Below are positions 10,950 to 21,342 of a stretch of DNA of 64,000 bases, in pieces. The notes below the pieces were generated by a model, which did no database searches, had not been told where the DNA came from, and saw only the letters and a list, made by a program, of their open reading frames with translations. The first letter of the stretch is position 1. The number at the start of each line of letters is the position of its first letter. The stretch is from Pseudomonas sp. TMP9. GTDB taxonomy: Bacteria; Pseudomonadota; Gammaproteobacteria; Pseudomonadales; Pseudomonadaceae. The stretch lies in assembly GCF_037943105.1 (NCBI RefSeq), contig NZ_CP149803.1, positions 2,770,001-2,834,000 on the forward strand, read 5' to 3'. The translations under genes and the position numbers were made by a program.

Positions 10950-12323
10950 ATGTATGCGTTGATGGCGTTAATTTTCGTCTTTGGTTACCTGTGCATCGCA
11001 CTGGAACATCCATTGAAGGTCGATAAAGCAGCCTCGGCGCTGCTGACTGCCGTGTTGGCGTGGACGGTTTTGGTGTTGGGCGCTGACAGCATCCTGCCGA
11101 TGCTCGAAGCAGGCTCCCACGCCGCGGATAACACAGGACTGGTGGTAGGCGAGTTGCGCCATCATCTCGGTGAAATTTCCGAGATTCTGTTCTTCCTGAT
11201 GGGTGCCATGACCATCGTTGAGCTTATTGATGCCCACGAAGGCTTCAAAGTCATCACCGACCGCATCCGCACCAACAAGCGCGTGCACCTGCTGTGGCTA
11301 ATAGGCCTGATCACCTTCTTCCTCTCCGCCGCCCTGGATAACCTCGCCACCACGATCGTGATGATCTCGCTGCTGCGTAAGCTGGTCGATGATCAAAAAG
11401 AGCGCTGGTTCTACGCCGGCATCGTGGTGATTGCGGCTAACGCCGGTGGCGCGTGGTCACCTATTGGTGACGTCACCACCACCATGCTGTGGATCGGCAA
11501 CCAAGTCACAGCCAGCGGCATCGTGGTCAAGCTGATCATCCCGAGCATAATCTGCCTGCTGGTGCCGTTGACCATTATGAGCTTCATCCTCAAGGGCACG
11601 ATCACCCCACCCAAAGTGAAAGTAAGTCGCGAAAGCCGTCGCGACCCGACCAGTCCCTTCGAGCGTAACTTGGTGTTTTGCTTGGGTTTAGGCGCCCTGC
11701 TGTTCGTGCCGATTTTCAAAACCATTACCCACCTGCCGCCTTACATGGGCATTCTGTTTGGCCTCGGTGTTCTGTGGGTCACCACCGAAATCATTCACCG
11801 CAGCAAGAACAGCGAAGATAAAGACCCGCTCTCGGTGGTCGGCGTGTTGCGCCGTATCGATGTCACCAGCGTGCTGTTCTTCCTCGGCATCCTGCTGGCC
11901 GTCTCCAGCCTGTCCACCGCTGGGCACCTGACGCAGGTAGCAACCTACCTCAAAGACAGCCTGGGCAATGTCTACACCATTGCCATGTCCATCGGTCTGT
12001 TATCTGCGGTGGTGGATAACGTGCCGATGGTGGCCGGCGCCATGAAAATGTACCCGCTGGTCAGCCCTGAGGCTCTGGCTGCGGCCAGCCCTGAAGAGGT
12101 CAGCTGGCTGAGTAACTTTGTGGTCAATGGCAACTTCTGGGAAATGCTGGCGTATTGCGCCGGCACCGGCGGCAGCATCTTGATTATTGGTTCGGCGGCC
12201 GGTGTAGCCGCGATGGGCATGGAGAAGATCAACTTCATTTGGTACGTGAAGTACATCAGCGGCCTAGCCTTTGCCGGCTATATCGCTGGCGCACTGAGCT
12301 ACATCGCGCTATTTGCTCTTTAA
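10950..12323 (+). CDS. nhaD: NhaD-type sodium:proton antiporter
   Basis: An inner-membrane Na+(Li+)/H+ antiporter of the NhaD/ArsB-like ion transporter superfamily, expelling sodium or lithium in exchange for protons. The 457-residue protein has about a dozen hydrophobic segments from the N-terminus to the end. Conserved NhaD stretches include FFLSAALDNLATTIVMISLLRKL (about 113-135), NAGGAWSPIGDVTTTMLWI (near 165-183) and the second repeat SAVVDNVPMVAGAMKMY. I start at the ATG at 10950 (MYALMALIF), nine bases after AGGAA; an in-frame start 51 bases earlier lacks homology. The structured leader upstream fits ion-responsive control. Confidence 0.93.
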   Translation: MYALMALIFVFGYLCIALEHPLKVDKAASALLTAVLAWTVLVLGADSILPMLEAGSHAADNTGLVVGELRHHLGEISEILFFLMGAMTIVELIDAHEGFKVITDRIRTNKRVHLLWLIGLITFFLSAALDNLATTIVMISLLRKLVDDQKERWFYAGIVVIAANAGGAWSPIGDVTTTMLWIGNQVTASGIVVKLIIPSIICLLVPLTIMSFILKGTITPPKVKVSRESRRDPTSPFERNLVFCLGLGALLFVPIFKTITHLPPYMGILFGLGVLWVTTEIIHRSKNSEDKDPLSVVGVLRRIDVTSVLFFLGILLAVSSLSTAGHLTQVATYLKDSLGNVYTIAMSIGLLSAVVDNVPMVAGAMKMYPLVSPEALAAASPEEVSWLSNFVVNGNFWEMLAYCAGTGGSILIIGSAAGVAAMGMEKINFIWYVKYISGLAFAGYIAGALSYIALFAL

Positions 12324-12331
12324 ACCACGCA

Positions 12332-12364
12332 GCGAAGCGACTGCCAAACCAGCAGCCGCTTCGC
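12332..12364 (+). other. Dyad before the winged-helix gene
   Basis: GCGAAGCG (12332-12339) and CGCTTCGC (12357-12364) are perfect 8-bp inverted arms 17 bases apart. The second arm ends just before the ribosome binding site of the next gene, so the hairpin could affect its translation or mark the end of the nhaD message. Confidence 0.4.
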
Positions 12365-12376
12365 GTCGGAGCCTTT

Positions 12377-12673
12377 ATGCAGATCAGTAAAACCCGCAGC
12401 AGCTTCTACCGACGTTTGTATGTGGCCTGGCTGATCGACAGTGGCAGCGCTACCGACGTGCCAGCACTGATGGCGGTGACAGGTATGCCACGGCGTACCG
12501 CACAGGACACCCTCAGCGCCCTGAGCGAGCTGGATATCGATTGTGCTTTCGCCCAGCAAAGCGGTGAACGCAACAACGCCGGTCACTATGCGATCCGTGA
12601 TTGGGGCGCGATCAACCCGCAGTGGATTGCCGCGAATCTAGCGCAGATCAAGGCTGTGCTCGGCTACCCGTAG
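12377..12673 (+). CDS. Small winged-helix-type protein
   Basis: A 98-residue protein with a predicted helix-turn-helix fold: the segment [26 protein letters not shown] (about 31-56) reads as helix, turn, recognition helix, then a wing-like [13 protein letters not shown]. It resembles short winged-helix proteins found in many Pseudomonas genomes whose target is not known to me. CGGAG lies six bases upstream of the ATG. It could regulate nearby genes (nhaD or rlmF) but nothing in the sequence proves this. Confidence 0.75.
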   Translation: MQISKTRSSFYRRLYVAWLIDSGSATDVPALMAVTGMPRRTAQDTLSALSELDIDCAFAQQSGERNNAGHYAIRDWGAINPQWIAANLAQIKAVLGYP

Positions 12674-12785
12674 CCCCTTTTGCTGCATGCCTGAGCCCCA
12701 CGGAGTGCAGCGCGGCATGATCCCCAAGCACGCCACGCCCAGCTGTGGGAAAATCCCGCGTTCCCCAGCCTGCGATCCGCCTGCC

Positions 12786-13826
12786 ATGTCCCTGCCGCCA
12801 AAACGTCCGAGCCGAAAACCTACCGCACCGCGCCCTGCACCCCGCAAGGCTGCTGCAAGCACACCTGATGCCGTTAAGCCGGGTGCAGCCAAGGGTTTGC
12901 TGCACCCACGCAATCGTCACCAAGGCCGTTATGACTTCCCCGCATTGATCACCGCCAGCCCAGAGCTCGCCGCCTTTTTGATCATCAATCCGTATGGCAA
13001 TGAGAGCATCGACTTCGCCAACCCGGCAGCGGTCAAGGTGTTCAACCGGGCGTTGCTCAAGCAGTTTTATGGCATCAATCATTGGGATATCCCGGCAGAT
13101 TACCTGTGCCCACCGATCCCTGGCCGAGCCGATTACCTGCATTACCTGGCGGATTTGCTGGCCACCAACAATGGGGGAGAAATCCCGCGCGGAGCCAACG
13201 TGCGCGCACTGGATATCGGTGTGGGCGCTAATTGCATTTATCCGCTGCTGGGTAACCGCGAATACGCTTGGCACTTTCTGGGTACCGATATCGCAGCCAG
13301 TGCCATCGCCTCAGCCAAGACCATCGTGCAGGCCAACCCTGGCTTGAGTGAAGCCATCGAGTTGCGTCAGCAAAACAATGATGCGCACATCTTCCAAGGG
13401 CTGCTGCACAGCGCTGAGCGTTTTGACCTGAGCCTGTGCAACCCGCCCTTCCATGCCAGCGCCGAAGAAGCCAGCAGCGGCAGCAAACGCAAATGGCGCA
13501 ATTTGGGCAAACTCGACCCTAAACGCACACTGCCGGTGTTGAACTTCGGCGGCCAAGCAGCGGAGTTATGGTGCAAAGGCGGCGAAGCCGCATTCGTCAG
13601 CCAATTGATTAAAGAAAGCGTCGCTGTTGCCCAGCAGGTGCTGTGGTTTAGCAGCCTGATCTCCAAAGCCAGCAACCTGCCAATGGTCTACAACGCACTG
13701 AAAAACGCTGGCGCACTGCAGGTTAAGACCGTGGAGATGGCTCAGGGCCAGAAACAGAGCCGATTTGTTGCGTGGACCTTCCAGACGCCAGAGCAGCAAC
13801 AGCGCTGGCGGCAAGAGCGCTGGTAA
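12786..13826 (+). CDS. rlmF: 23S rRNA (adenine-1618-N6)-methyltransferase
   Basis: RlmF methylates A1618 of 23S rRNA using S-adenosylmethionine. The 346-residue protein has a basic, Pro/Ala-rich N-terminal tail (about 1-37), the family block [15 protein letters not shown], the SAM-binding [16 protein letters not shown] (near 140-155) and the catalytic NPPF motif in [14 protein letters not shown]. Length and motifs match RlmF (YbiN). The start is uncertain: the ATG at 12786 is the closest plausible one but the ribosome binding site is poor, and in-frame ATGs lie at 12687 and 12717. A REP-like palindrome follows the stop. Confidence 0.92.
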   Translation: MSLPPKRPSRKPTAPRPAPRKAAASTPDAVKPGAAKGLLHPRNRHQGRYDFPALITASPELAAFLIINPYGNESIDFANPAAVKVFNRALLKQFYGINHWDIPADYLCPPIPGRADYLHYLADLLATNNGGEIPRGANVRALDIGVGANCIYPLLGNREYAWHFLGTDIAASAIASAKTIVQANPGLSEAIELRQQNNDAHIFQGLLHSAERFDLSLCNPPFHASAEEASSGSKRKWRNLGKLDPKRTLPVLNFGGQAAELWCKGGEAAFVSQLIKESVAVAQQVLWFSSLISKASNLPMVYNALKNAGALQVKTVEMAQGQKQSRFVAWTFQTPEQQQRWRQERW

Positions 13827-13843
13827 AACAGCCCCCGCAAACC

Positions 13844-13865
13844 GCAGCCCGGATGCAATCCGGGC
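13844..13865. repeat. Short REP palindrome after rlmF
   Basis: GCAGCCCGGATGCAATCCGGGC is a compact version of the GTAGCCCGGAT element seen at 7470 and 60691. Confidence 0.7.
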
Positions 13866-13942
13866 ACGCGTTGGACGCTCATAGAGCGTGTTGGCGCGCT
13901 TGGACTGAGCGCCGCAACACCCCTGTTTCCCCTTGCGCTGCG

Positions 13943-14008
13943 TGATGGGTTACGCCGCTGCGGTATAGGTACATGGCTACGGGGCGCTGGCGGCTAACCC
14001 ACCCTACG
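13943..14008. repeat. Second-family intergenic inverted repeat
   Basis: GATGGGTTACGCCGC on the left is roughly inverted by GGCGGCTAACCCACC on the right, followed by CTACGAA. The same signature (GTGGGTTATGCCGC ... GGCTGACCCACCCTAC) recurs at 46290-46358, so this is a dispersed family distinct from the GTAGCCCGGAT repeats. Confidence 0.65.
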
Positions 14009-14066
14009 AACTGAGAAGCAGCAGTCGGCCACACGCATTAGCTGCGCCTGGCCTGTATCCACCCAG

Positions 14067-15434
14067 TTATTTGACCAACTCAAACAGCGCAACGTTGCCG
14101 CTTTTCTCAAGCGCGGTAACCAAGAAATGTCGGCCGTTTTGCTCAACATGCGCCAAGCCTTCTGGCGCCAGATTGCCTGAACCAGCAGCTTCACCCGCGC
14201 CGATCACTTGCAGCACCTGTGGCTGCGCTGGCTGATCCAAATCGATCAATGCCAAGGCATCGGCGCGTTCTAAGGTGGCTACCACCAGTCGCTTACCAAA
14301 GGCGTCGAAGCTCACCACGCCTTCCGGCTCACTGCCTTTGTTAGGGCTGCGCGCGTCCGGGTAAACACCGGCTTCGGCAGCCTTGTCGTCGAGTTGGCTA
14401 CCGGTGTCGCCGAGCAACTCGCCGCTCATGGCATCAAACACGCTGACTGTACGGCCACCGCCACTGGGCAAGCCTGCCTTGGTTTTAGCAATTTTCGGGT
14501 CGGTATCACCTTCGTCGGCGCTGATCAGGTAACGGCCATCGGCGCTCACTGCAATGGCATCCGGCTCGCGCAGGGCGAACAGCTCGGCAGACGGATCATA
14601 CTTACCGTCATCGACGATATCGGCAGCATGGCGCACTGTGCCCAAGCCAAACACTTTGTCCAGTTTGCCCTGCTGCACATCGATCACGGCAATCGCATTG
14701 TTTTCCTGCAAGCTGACGAAGGCACGCGCACCATCCGGGCTGAAGGTCACGTATTCCGGCTCGATATGCTCAGGGCCGGTGCCGAACGGAATTTTCAGCT
14801 CTTCACCCTCAATCATTCGCTCCAGCAGGCGTTGATGCTCGACCTGGGTCGCGCCTTCAACGCCTGCCAGATCCGGTAGCTTGATCAAGCTGTGCGTGGC
14901 TGTCGCCACGCCGCTGCGCAGGTCGATCAGGCTAATTGAGCCTTCACCGCTGCGAAAACCCTCGCCGTCGCGCATATAGCCTTCGCCTTCGTTGGCCACC
15001 ACCACAAAGTCGCCCTGAGGCGAAAACGCCAAGCTGTCTGGCCAAATACCGATTTCCACGGTATTGAGCAGCGTGCCATCAGTGGCTGCGCGGAATTCAA
15101 CGCGGCCGTTTTTAAGGCCATCGCTGTTACGTATGCACACGGCAAAGATGTCTTCGCTGGGGTGGAATATCGCCGACGTAATTTCCCCTGCGCCTTCGGC
15201 CACTAGGTTATGCCGAGCAATACGATTGAGGCCCTTGGCCGGGTCCAGTTGCAGAATGTCCACCAAGCCTTCGGCGCTGTTGGATACGATCACACGCAGG
15301 GTCGACGGCTGCACACTAATAATCTCAGTGCCGGCGGCAAAGCCGCTCTGGTAAAGCGCCAACGGTTGCAGCTCAAGCGCTGAGGCAAGTGGAGCAAGGG
15401 CAAACAGTGCACAGAGTGTAGGAATTCGCAGCAC
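14067..15434 (-). CDS. Secreted choice-of-anchor I / beta-propeller-like protein
   Basis: A 455-residue exported protein with a signal peptide (LRIPTLCALFALAPLASA, cleaved after about residue 19). The rest has repeated strands typical of a propeller: phrases such as PDSLAFSPQGDFVVVANEGEG, PEYVTFSPDGARAFVSLQENNAIAVID and PDAIAVSADGRYLISADEGDTD recur at regular spacing, and EPEGVVSFDAFGKRLVVATLE follows. This matches the choice-of-anchor I family, whose members are extracellular and poorly understood, with distant similarity to esterase/phosphatase-like surface proteins. I chose a GTG start at 15434, seven bases after AAGGAT. It is divergent from the solute-binding gene at 15644. Confidence 0.82.
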   Translation of the reverse strand: MLRIPTLCALFALAPLASALELQPLALYQSGFAAGTEIISVQPSTLRVIVSNSAEGLVDILQLDPAKGLNRIARHNLVAEGAGEITSAIFHPSEDIFAVCIRNSDGLKNGRVEFRAATDGTLLNTVEIGIWPDSLAFSPQGDFVVVANEGEGYMRDGEGFRSGEGSISLIDLRSGVATATHSLIKLPDLAGVEGATQVEHQRLLERMIEGEELKIPFGTGPEHIEPEYVTFSPDGARAFVSLQENNAIAVIDVQQGKLDKVFGLGTVRHAADIVDDGKYDPSAELFALREPDAIAVSADGRYLISADEGDTDPKIAKTKAGLPSGGGRTVSVFDAMSGELLGDTGSQLDDKAAEAGVYPDARSPNKGSEPEGVVSFDAFGKRLVVATLERADALALIDLDQPAQPQVLQVIGAGEAAGSGNLAPEGLAHVEQNGRHFLVTALEKSGNVALFELVK

Positions 15435-15643
15435 AGCAACTATCCTTATGCAGACACAGAGGGAGTGGAGACTGGTCGTAGTTTTCACGCCACAGGTGAC
15501 ACTTTGATGACGCACTGACGGCCTACGCGGCTCGCAGTGAATACACCCGAGAGCGACACACAGGTGTCGCTCAGCGCTTGGCAATGCTAATAATGTTGAT
15601 AAAGCGCCTGTCGACCCCGCGCACCGCTTTTGGAGGCTGCTTG

Positions 15644-16438
15644 ATGAGATGGAAAACCCTGTTTGTGGCCCTGGGCTTATTGCTTACAACCGCCGCGCAG
15701 GCCAGCGAACAGCCAGAATTAAAGATCAGCGTCGGTGACTGGCCGCCTTATCTGTCCAGTGATCTGCAACACAATGGTGTAATCGCCCACCTGATCAGCG
15801 ACGTGCTGGCTGATGAAGGCTATCGCGTAAGCTTTCAATTCCTGCCTTGGCCCCGCGCTTATTCGGCAGCCGCCGCCGGGCGCTTCGATGCCACCGCCGT
15901 ATGGATGCATAAGGATGAGCGTGAAGCTGATTTTCTCTTCAGCGCGCCGCTGCTTGATGAACAGTTCGTATTTTTCCACTTAAAAAGCCTGCCCTTCGGC
16001 TGGCAGCGCTTCGACGACCTCACTGGCATGAAGCTGGGTGGCGGACTGAAGTACAGTTACGGCCCCCCGTTCGACGCCTTTCTTGCCGAAGGCAAAGTAA
16101 AGATGGAGCGCGTTTCCAGCGACCAGCAAAACTTCGAGAAGCTGCTCAAAGAGCGCGTGGTGCTCTACCCACAGGAAATTAACGTAGGTTACGCCGCGCT
16201 GCGCAGCCACTTCAGCGCCGCCGACCAAGCGCTCATCACCCATCACCCCAAGCCATTGCTGGTCAATCGCAGCTACTTGATGCTGCCGAAAAGCCTCGCC
16301 AGCAGCCCGGCGCTGCTTGAGCGCTTTAATAAGCGCTTACAGGCTTATCGTGACAGCGGCCGCTACCAGCGTTACTTCGATGACCTCCAGCAGGGTAAAT
16401 ACAATCAGCCGCCGCCGGTTGTGAACGTCAGCCAGTAG
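15644..16438 (+). CDS. Periplasmic solute-binding protein, family 3-like (orphan)
   Basis: A 264-residue periplasmic binding protein of the amino-acid type: signal peptide MRWKTLFVALGLLLTTAAQAS (cleavage near 20), then ISVGDWPPYLSSD, a typical opening strand of this fold, and FLPWPRAYSAAAAGRFDATAVWM. TGGAGG sits seven bases before the ATG. No permease or ATPase genes are adjacent, so it is an orphan; such proteins in pseudomonads sometimes act with distant transporters or as sensor inputs. A second, related orphan is at 39709. The ligand cannot be predicted. Confidence 0.88.
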   Translation: MRWKTLFVALGLLLTTAAQASEQPELKISVGDWPPYLSSDLQHNGVIAHLISDVLADEGYRVSFQFLPWPRAYSAAAAGRFDATAVWMHKDEREADFLFSAPLLDEQFVFFHLKSLPFGWQRFDDLTGMKLGGGLKYSYGPPFDAFLAEGKVKMERVSSDQQNFEKLLKERVVLYPQEINVGYAALRSHFSAADQALITHHPKPLLVNRSYLMLPKSLASSPALLERFNKRLQAYRDSGRYQRYFDDLQQGKYNQPPPVVNVSQ

Positions 16439-16474
16439 CGACTGCCGCTTGATAGGTCGCAGCCGGCGGCTGAT

Positions 16475-17794
16475 TTAACGCGCGGCCTGGTGCGCTTGCA
16501 CGAGATCCGCAACTGGCAGCGCCACGCCGAGGCGGCTGAGGTTCCAGTAGTGCCCTTCCAGCGTGCGGTTGACCAGCAAGGTCGCCGGTGCCGGTTGCAG
16601 GCTACCCAACGCGCCGAGCACATCCGGCAATAGCCGTTGCACCTGCTCATGCAGCGGCGTGGCGGCAAAGTCCCAGTTCACTCCGGGCTGCAACAGCGGC
16701 CCAAGCAAGCCATGCAACTGACGGTAAAAACCATACGGGATAGTCGACTTGGGCTGGCGCGTGCCGAGCGCCTGAAAGCCCTGCTCCAACTGCTCGCCAT
16801 CCCGCGCTTGCAGAGCCTTGAAGGTTTGCACGTAGGCCGCCAGTAATGGCGCCGGCAGGGCTCGCACACAGCCAAAGTCATACACCACCAGCTCTCCAGC
16901 AGCGGTGTAAGCAAAATTGCCGGGGTGCGGATCAGCGTGCAGCAGGCCCAGCTCAAAGGCTTGGGCACTAAGCCAGCGTACCAAGGTGTGGGCTAAACGC
17001 TCACGCACCTCGCTACTGGCTTGGGCGACATCGGCAAAGGGCAAACCCGGCTCCTCGGTCAGCGCCAAAACACCGGGACGGCACAGGTCTTCCTGCGGTT
17101 GCGGCAGGCGCAAGCCGGGCCAGTCGGCAAAATGCGCACGAAAAAGCTGCAAGCGGCGCATCTCTGCCGGGTAATCCAGCTCAGCTTCGATGACTGCCGT
17201 CAGTTCCTCGTGCAGGCCCTGCAATTGTTTGGCCGGCGAGCGAAACAAGCGCCCCAACGGCAATAAGCGGCGTAATTGCTTGAGGTCCGCCTGACAAATT
17301 TCAGCAATGCCGGGGTATTGCACCTTGAGCACCAACGCCCGCCCATCCAAGGCGACAGCCCGATGCACTTGGCCCAGCGAGGCCGCGGCAAAAGGTTGCT
17401 CGTCGATGTGCTGAAAAAACTGCCCGAGGTCCGCGCCGTAAACCTGTTGCAGATGCCCGCGCAGCGCACTGAAAGGCAATGCCGGCACACGGTTTTGCAG
17501 CGCGCTCAACGCGCGTGCCACCGGCTCCGGCAGCACGCCTTGCCACTGCGAGGCCATTTGCCCCAGCTTAAGCACCGGGCCTTTCATCTCGCCCAGTACG
17601 TCGGTGAGTAAATCACCCACCGGTTGCCAATCAATCCCACTGCGGCCCGGCCGCAAACGCTGCCCCAGCACGCTGGTGCCGATGCGTGTGGCAGTCCCCG
17701 CCAACGTCAGAAAACGACCCAGCGCAGAAGCAGAAGGTGGAGCAGCGGGAGGCTTGGCCATGCGGTCATACTCATCGGAACGAGGCGTGATCAT
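16475..17794 (-). CDS. ABC1/AarF (UbiB-like) atypical kinase family protein
   Basis: A 439-residue member of the ABC1/ADCK/UbiB family of atypical kinases or ATPases, some of which are needed for ubiquinone synthesis. Diagnostic motifs are the KxGQ-type LKLGQMASQ (near residue 75-85), the Ala-rich nucleotide loop AAASLGQVHRAV, the Lys in LVLKVQYPG, the catalytic HADPHPGNF and the DFG motif in VVYDFGCVR. It lacks the C-terminal membrane helices of classical UbiB, so I do not assign the ubi symbol. The ATG at 17794 gives MITPRSDEYDRMAKPP; the next ATG, at 17761, is an alternative. Confidence 0.88.
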   Translation of the reverse strand: MITPRSDEYDRMAKPPAAPPSASALGRFLTLAGTATRIGTSVLGQRLRPGRSGIDWQPVGDLLTDVLGEMKGPVLKLGQMASQWQGVLPEPVARALSALQNRVPALPFSALRGHLQQVYGADLGQFFQHIDEQPFAAASLGQVHRAVALDGRALVLKVQYPGIAEICQADLKQLRRLLPLGRLFRSPAKQLQGLHEELTAVIEAELDYPAEMRRLQLFRAHFADWPGLRLPQPQEDLCRPGVLALTEEPGLPFADVAQASSEVRERLAHTLVRWLSAQAFELGLLHADPHPGNFAYTAAGELVVYDFGCVRALPAPLLAAYVQTFKALQARDGEQLEQGFQALGTRQPKSTIPYGFYRQLHGLLGPLLQPGVNWDFAATPLHEQVQRLLPDVLGALGSLQPAPATLLVNRTLEGHYWNLSRLGVALPVADLVQAHQAAR

Positions 17795-17904
17795 GCACCG
17801 GCACTTGGCTGCGACCAAGCATTAAGGCTATTTATTACGGGGTATGAATGAGGAAAGTGCGCACCTTAGGCAAACAAGGCGAGCGCACCTCAAGCACCCA
17901 CCAG

Positions 17905-20900
17905 TTAGCCCGCGCCCAGGGCAAAACGCTTGTCTAGGCCGCTGTAGCCCATGCCGACGCCTTTGTGCACTTTCAGCTGCACCGGAATGCGCTCCTTGAG
18001 TGCCTCCACATGGCTGATGATGCCAATCATCTTGCCGCTGGCGTTGAGGCTATCCAGCGCGTCCAAGGCCACTTCAAGGGTTTCGCCGTCGAGGGTACCG
18101 AAGCCTTCATCCAGAAACAGCGAGTCGATGCTGGTCTTGTGACTGACCAAATCCGAGAGCGCCAAGGCCAACGCCAAGCTGACCAAAAAGCTCTCACCGC
18201 CAGACAGGGTCTTGGTGTCGCGCGCTGCATCCGCTTGCCAGGTGTCAATCACTTCCAGCTCCAACTCGCCGCTGCTACGCCGCGCCAACTGGTAGCGGCC
18301 GTGCAAACGTTCGAGCTGCTGGTTGGCCAAGTAGACCAAATGATCCAGGGTCAGGCCTTGGGCAAACTTGCGGTACTTGGCGCCATCGGCTGAGCCGATC
18401 AGGCTGTTGAGTTGCTGCCACAGGTCGTAGTCGTCCTGCTTGGTGCTGATTGAGGCGAACAGGCTGTGCTGGCCGAGTCTGCGTGCGTCATCGCCTTGCA
18501 ACTGGGCGCGGATTTCACCTTGGCGCTGAGTCACCGCCCGGAGCTGGACGACCACGGCCTGCAACTGCTCATCCAATTGTTCAAGGCTCAGCGCCGGATG
18601 CCCTAACGCCTGCAACTGCGCCAGCTGTTGCGCGCTGGACAGCAACAACGCCTGAGCCTCAGTCAGGGCTTTTTCCAGGCGCCCTTTGAGGGCACTCAAC
18701 TGCGCCTGCTGTTCATCACTGAGCCGCGCTGCTAGGTAGGCTGCCTCATTGGCAAAAGCGCTCAGGTTCAATACCTCAGCCCAGGCCTGCTGCTGGTGTT
18801 GCAAGGCGCTGTGCGCTTGGCTGAGGTGCTCGCTGAGGGTTTGCTGTTGGCCCTGCAACCCACTCACAACCTGCACCGCAAGCGCATGCCCCTGCTCGGC
18901 AGCCGCTAGGCGTGCGCGGGCTTCAGCCGCTACCGGTAAAACGGGCAATGCGGGCAATGCGGGCAGCGCTTGCTGTTGCAGACGCTGCTGCCAACGCGTG
19001 GCAACGTCCTGACTGGCAGTCAGGCCATGCTGTTCATCGCGCAGGCGCTCCAGCAGCTCGCGGACTTGTTGCTGCTGTTGTTGCCAATGCGTCCACTCCT
19101 GCTCACGCTGCTGCAGCCACTCATCGCCCTCCTCCGGCAGGCTGTAGCCAAACTGCGCGAGGGTGACCGCCAACTGCTCTTGCTGCTGCCCCTGTTGCTG
19201 CTGCAAGCGCTGCAGCAGCCTGTCGATATCACTTAGCAGGCTCTGCTGATTATCCTGCTTGCTGAGCAGTAAGGTCTGTTCAGCGCGCTGCTGCTGCTGG
19301 CTGTTTTGCGCCTGCTGAGCCGCCTCGCGCGCGGCGTACAGGGCGAGCTTGCGCTGCTCAAGTTGCGCCAGGCGCACCTGCACCTGCGACAGCTGCTGAG
19401 CATGTTCCTGCACCGCCGCTTTGAGCGCGGCGGCATCCGCCAGAGGCTGATCCAACACCTGGCATTGCTGCTGCCACAGCTCGGCCTGCTGCAGACGCGT
19501 CTGTTCAACCTGCTGGAGTTGCAGGCGCTGCTGGTCGATGCGCTCGCTCAACGTGGCGCCATCACTGCGCAGGTTTTCGCCCTGCTCGCCCAACACCTTG
19601 AGTTGCTCACGCTTGGCCTGCAACGTGGCCGCCGTGGCCGAACTGTCCAACGCCTGATAAGCCGCAATGGCCGGATGCTCCAGCGAGCCACAGAGCGGGC
19701 AAGCCTGCTCGGGCTGCAATTGCTCGCGGTACTGCTCCAAGGCCTGAATGCGCTGCTCCTGCAGCAGCAGGGTTTCCTTGTCGCGCACCTGCTGCTGCAC
19801 ATCACGGTACTGCTCACGCAGGCTGATCAGCGCTTGCTCCTGTGCCGCTTTCTGTTGCTCCTGAGCCAACAAGGCGCTGCTCAATTGTTCCGCTTGCTTG
19901 GTCAACTCCTGCCTGCGTTGGGCAATCTGTTCCAGGCGTTGCAGCACATGCCCCTGCTCCACCAGACGCTGCCCATGCTCGCGCATGGCAGGCTCGGCTT
20001 CTCCGGCCAGCAACTGCTCAAGCAGGGTTTGCTGTTCGCCTTGTAGCGTATGCGCAGCGACCAAAGCCGCTTCGGCTGCCACCAGTTGCCCTTGCAGATG
20101 TTGCTGGTGCTGCGCCAGCTGAACACCTGCAGCCTGCTGTTGCTGCTGCTTAGCCAGTTGCTCAGTGACGGTCACGACCAGCTGATTTCGTGCGGCAAAC
20201 TGCTCGCGCCAGACGCCCAGTTGCGCACCCAGTTGACTGCGCTGGGGGTGTTGATCCAGCTGCGCCTGCACGGCCTGCTGCTGAGCGCTGAGCTGGGCAA
20301 CAGTGGCTTGCCTGGCCACGACCATCTGCTGGCTGAACTGACAGGCCTGCCAAAGCTGCTGCGCCACCTGCTGATCCGCCTGCTGCAGGTCGCCGGTGAT
20401 GCGCTGCAGGTCGGCCTGACGCTGTTCTGTCTGCTGCTGGCTAAGCTGCCACGCGTGATGCAGCGGTTGCAGCTTGAACGCCGGGACGCTGTCAGCGAGC
20501 GCCTGCAACTGCGGCTGAGCATCCAGCAGAGATTGCTGCGCCCGCTGCTCTTGAGTGTGCGCTTGCTGCTGCTGGCTGAGCGCTTTGCTCAGATCAAGCG
20601 CATGTTGGCGCTGCTGCTGGTAGCCCTGCTGCTGGCTGCTGAGGGCGGCTTCCTGCTTGCTCAGTTGCGCTGTTTCATCCTGCAACTGCTGGCGCTGCTC
20701 GGCGCTCAGCAGCTCAACCCCCTCGGCGCGGGCACGCAGTTGCTCAAGCGCGACCTTGACCTCGCGGGTCTGCTCAAACACCCGCTGGGAAATCTGCCCG
20801 TAGATATCGGTGCCGGTCAGCTCTTCCAGCAGTTCAGCGCGCTGGTTGGCGTTGGCTTCGAGAAAGGCGGCAAAGCCGCCCTGAGCGAGCAGCATGGATT

Positions 20901-21342
20901 TGGTAAAGCGCTCGAAGTCCAGCCCGGTGAGGCGTTCGGTTTCGCGCAGTTTCTCGTTGATTTTGTCGGTGATGATCTGCCCGTCAGCCGCCGCTAATTC
21001 GACCTTGGGCGCTTGTAACGCACCATCGGCTTTACCGCGGGCGCGGCGTTGGCTCCAGAAAGCGCGATACGCAACGCCCTTGACCTCAAATTCAACCTCG
21101 GCCAAACAATCCGCCGTGTGCCGGGTCATCAGTTCGTTGGCACTGGCCGACACCGTGCTCATGCGCGGCGTGCGGTGATAAAGCGCCAGGCAGATGGCAT
21201 CCAGCAGCGTGGTCTTGCCGGCGCCGGTCGGCCCGGTGATGGCGAACAGGCCGTTGTCTTTAAACGGCTCGGCGGTGAAGTCGATCTTCCACTCACCCTT
21301 GAGCGAATTGAGGTTTTTCAGGCGCAGGCTAAGAATCTTCAT
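17905..21342 (-). CDS. sbcC: Exonuclease subunit SbcC (Rad50-type ATPase)
   Basis: SbcC is the SMC-like ATPase of the SbcCD nuclease, which opens hairpins and processes DNA ends and stalled forks. The 1145-residue protein has Walker [10 protein letters not shown] near residue 37, two very long coiled coils, the zinc-hook CPLC with Cys548 and Cys551 at the centre, the signature LSGGES near 1046 and Walker [12 protein letters not shown] near 1070. The coiled coils are extremely Gln-rich, with runs of up to six Gln, so the gene is full of CTG/CAG triplets. It overlaps the sbcD stop by four bases (ATGA), so the two are coupled. Confidence 0.97.
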   Translation of the reverse strand: MKILSLRLKNLNSLKGEWKIDFTAEPFKDNGLFAITGPTGAGKTTLLDAICLALYHRTPRMSTVSASANELMTRHTADCLAEVEFEVKGVAYRAFWSQRRARGKADGALQAPKVELAAADGQIITDKINEKLRETERLTGLDFERFTKSMLLAQGGFAAFLEANANQRAELLEELTGTDIYGQISQRVFEQTREVKVALEQLRARAEGVELLSAEQRQQLQDETAQLSKQEAALSSQQQGYQQQRQHALDLSKALSQQQQAHTQEQRAQQSLLDAQPQLQALADSVPAFKLQPLHHAWQLSQQQTEQRQADLQRITGDLQQADQQVAQQLWQACQFSQQMVVARQATVAQLSAQQQAVQAQLDQHPQRSQLGAQLGVWREQFAARNQLVVTVTEQLAKQQQQQAAGVQLAQHQQHLQGQLVAAEAALVAAHTLQGEQQTLLEQLLAGEAEPAMREHGQRLVEQGHVLQRLEQIAQRRQELTKQAEQLSSALLAQEQQKAAQEQALISLREQYRDVQQQVRDKETLLLQEQRIQALEQYREQLQPEQACPLCGSLEHPAIAAYQALDSSATAATLQAKREQLKVLGEQGENLRSDGATLSERIDQQRLQLQQVEQTRLQQAELWQQQCQVLDQPLADAAALKAAVQEHAQQLSQVQVRLAQLEQRKLALYAAREAAQQAQNSQQQQRAEQTLLLSKQDNQQSLLSDIDRLLQRLQQQQGQQQEQLAVTLAQFGYSLPEEGDEWLQQREQEWTHWQQQQQQVRELLERLRDEQHGLTASQDVATRWQQRLQQQALPALPALPVLPVAAEARARLAAAEQGHALAVQVVSGLQGQQQTLSEHLSQAHSALQHQQQAWAEVLNLSAFANEAAYLAARLSDEQQAQLSALKGRLEKALTEAQALLLSSAQQLAQLQALGHPALSLEQLDEQLQAVVVQLRAVTQRQGEIRAQLQGDDARRLGQHSLFASISTKQDDYDLWQQLNSLIGSADGAKYRKFAQGLTLDHLVYLANQQLERLHGRYQLARRSSGELELEVIDTWQADAARDTKTLSGGESFLVSLALALALSDLVSHKTSIDSLFLDEGFGTLDGETLEVALDALDSLNASGKMIGIISHVEALKERIPVQLKVHKGVGMGYSGLDKRFALGAG

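Noticed and set aside
19306..20997. Leu-rich open frames opposite sbcC
   Set aside because: Their Leu runs are the antisense of the Gln codons in the coiled coils.
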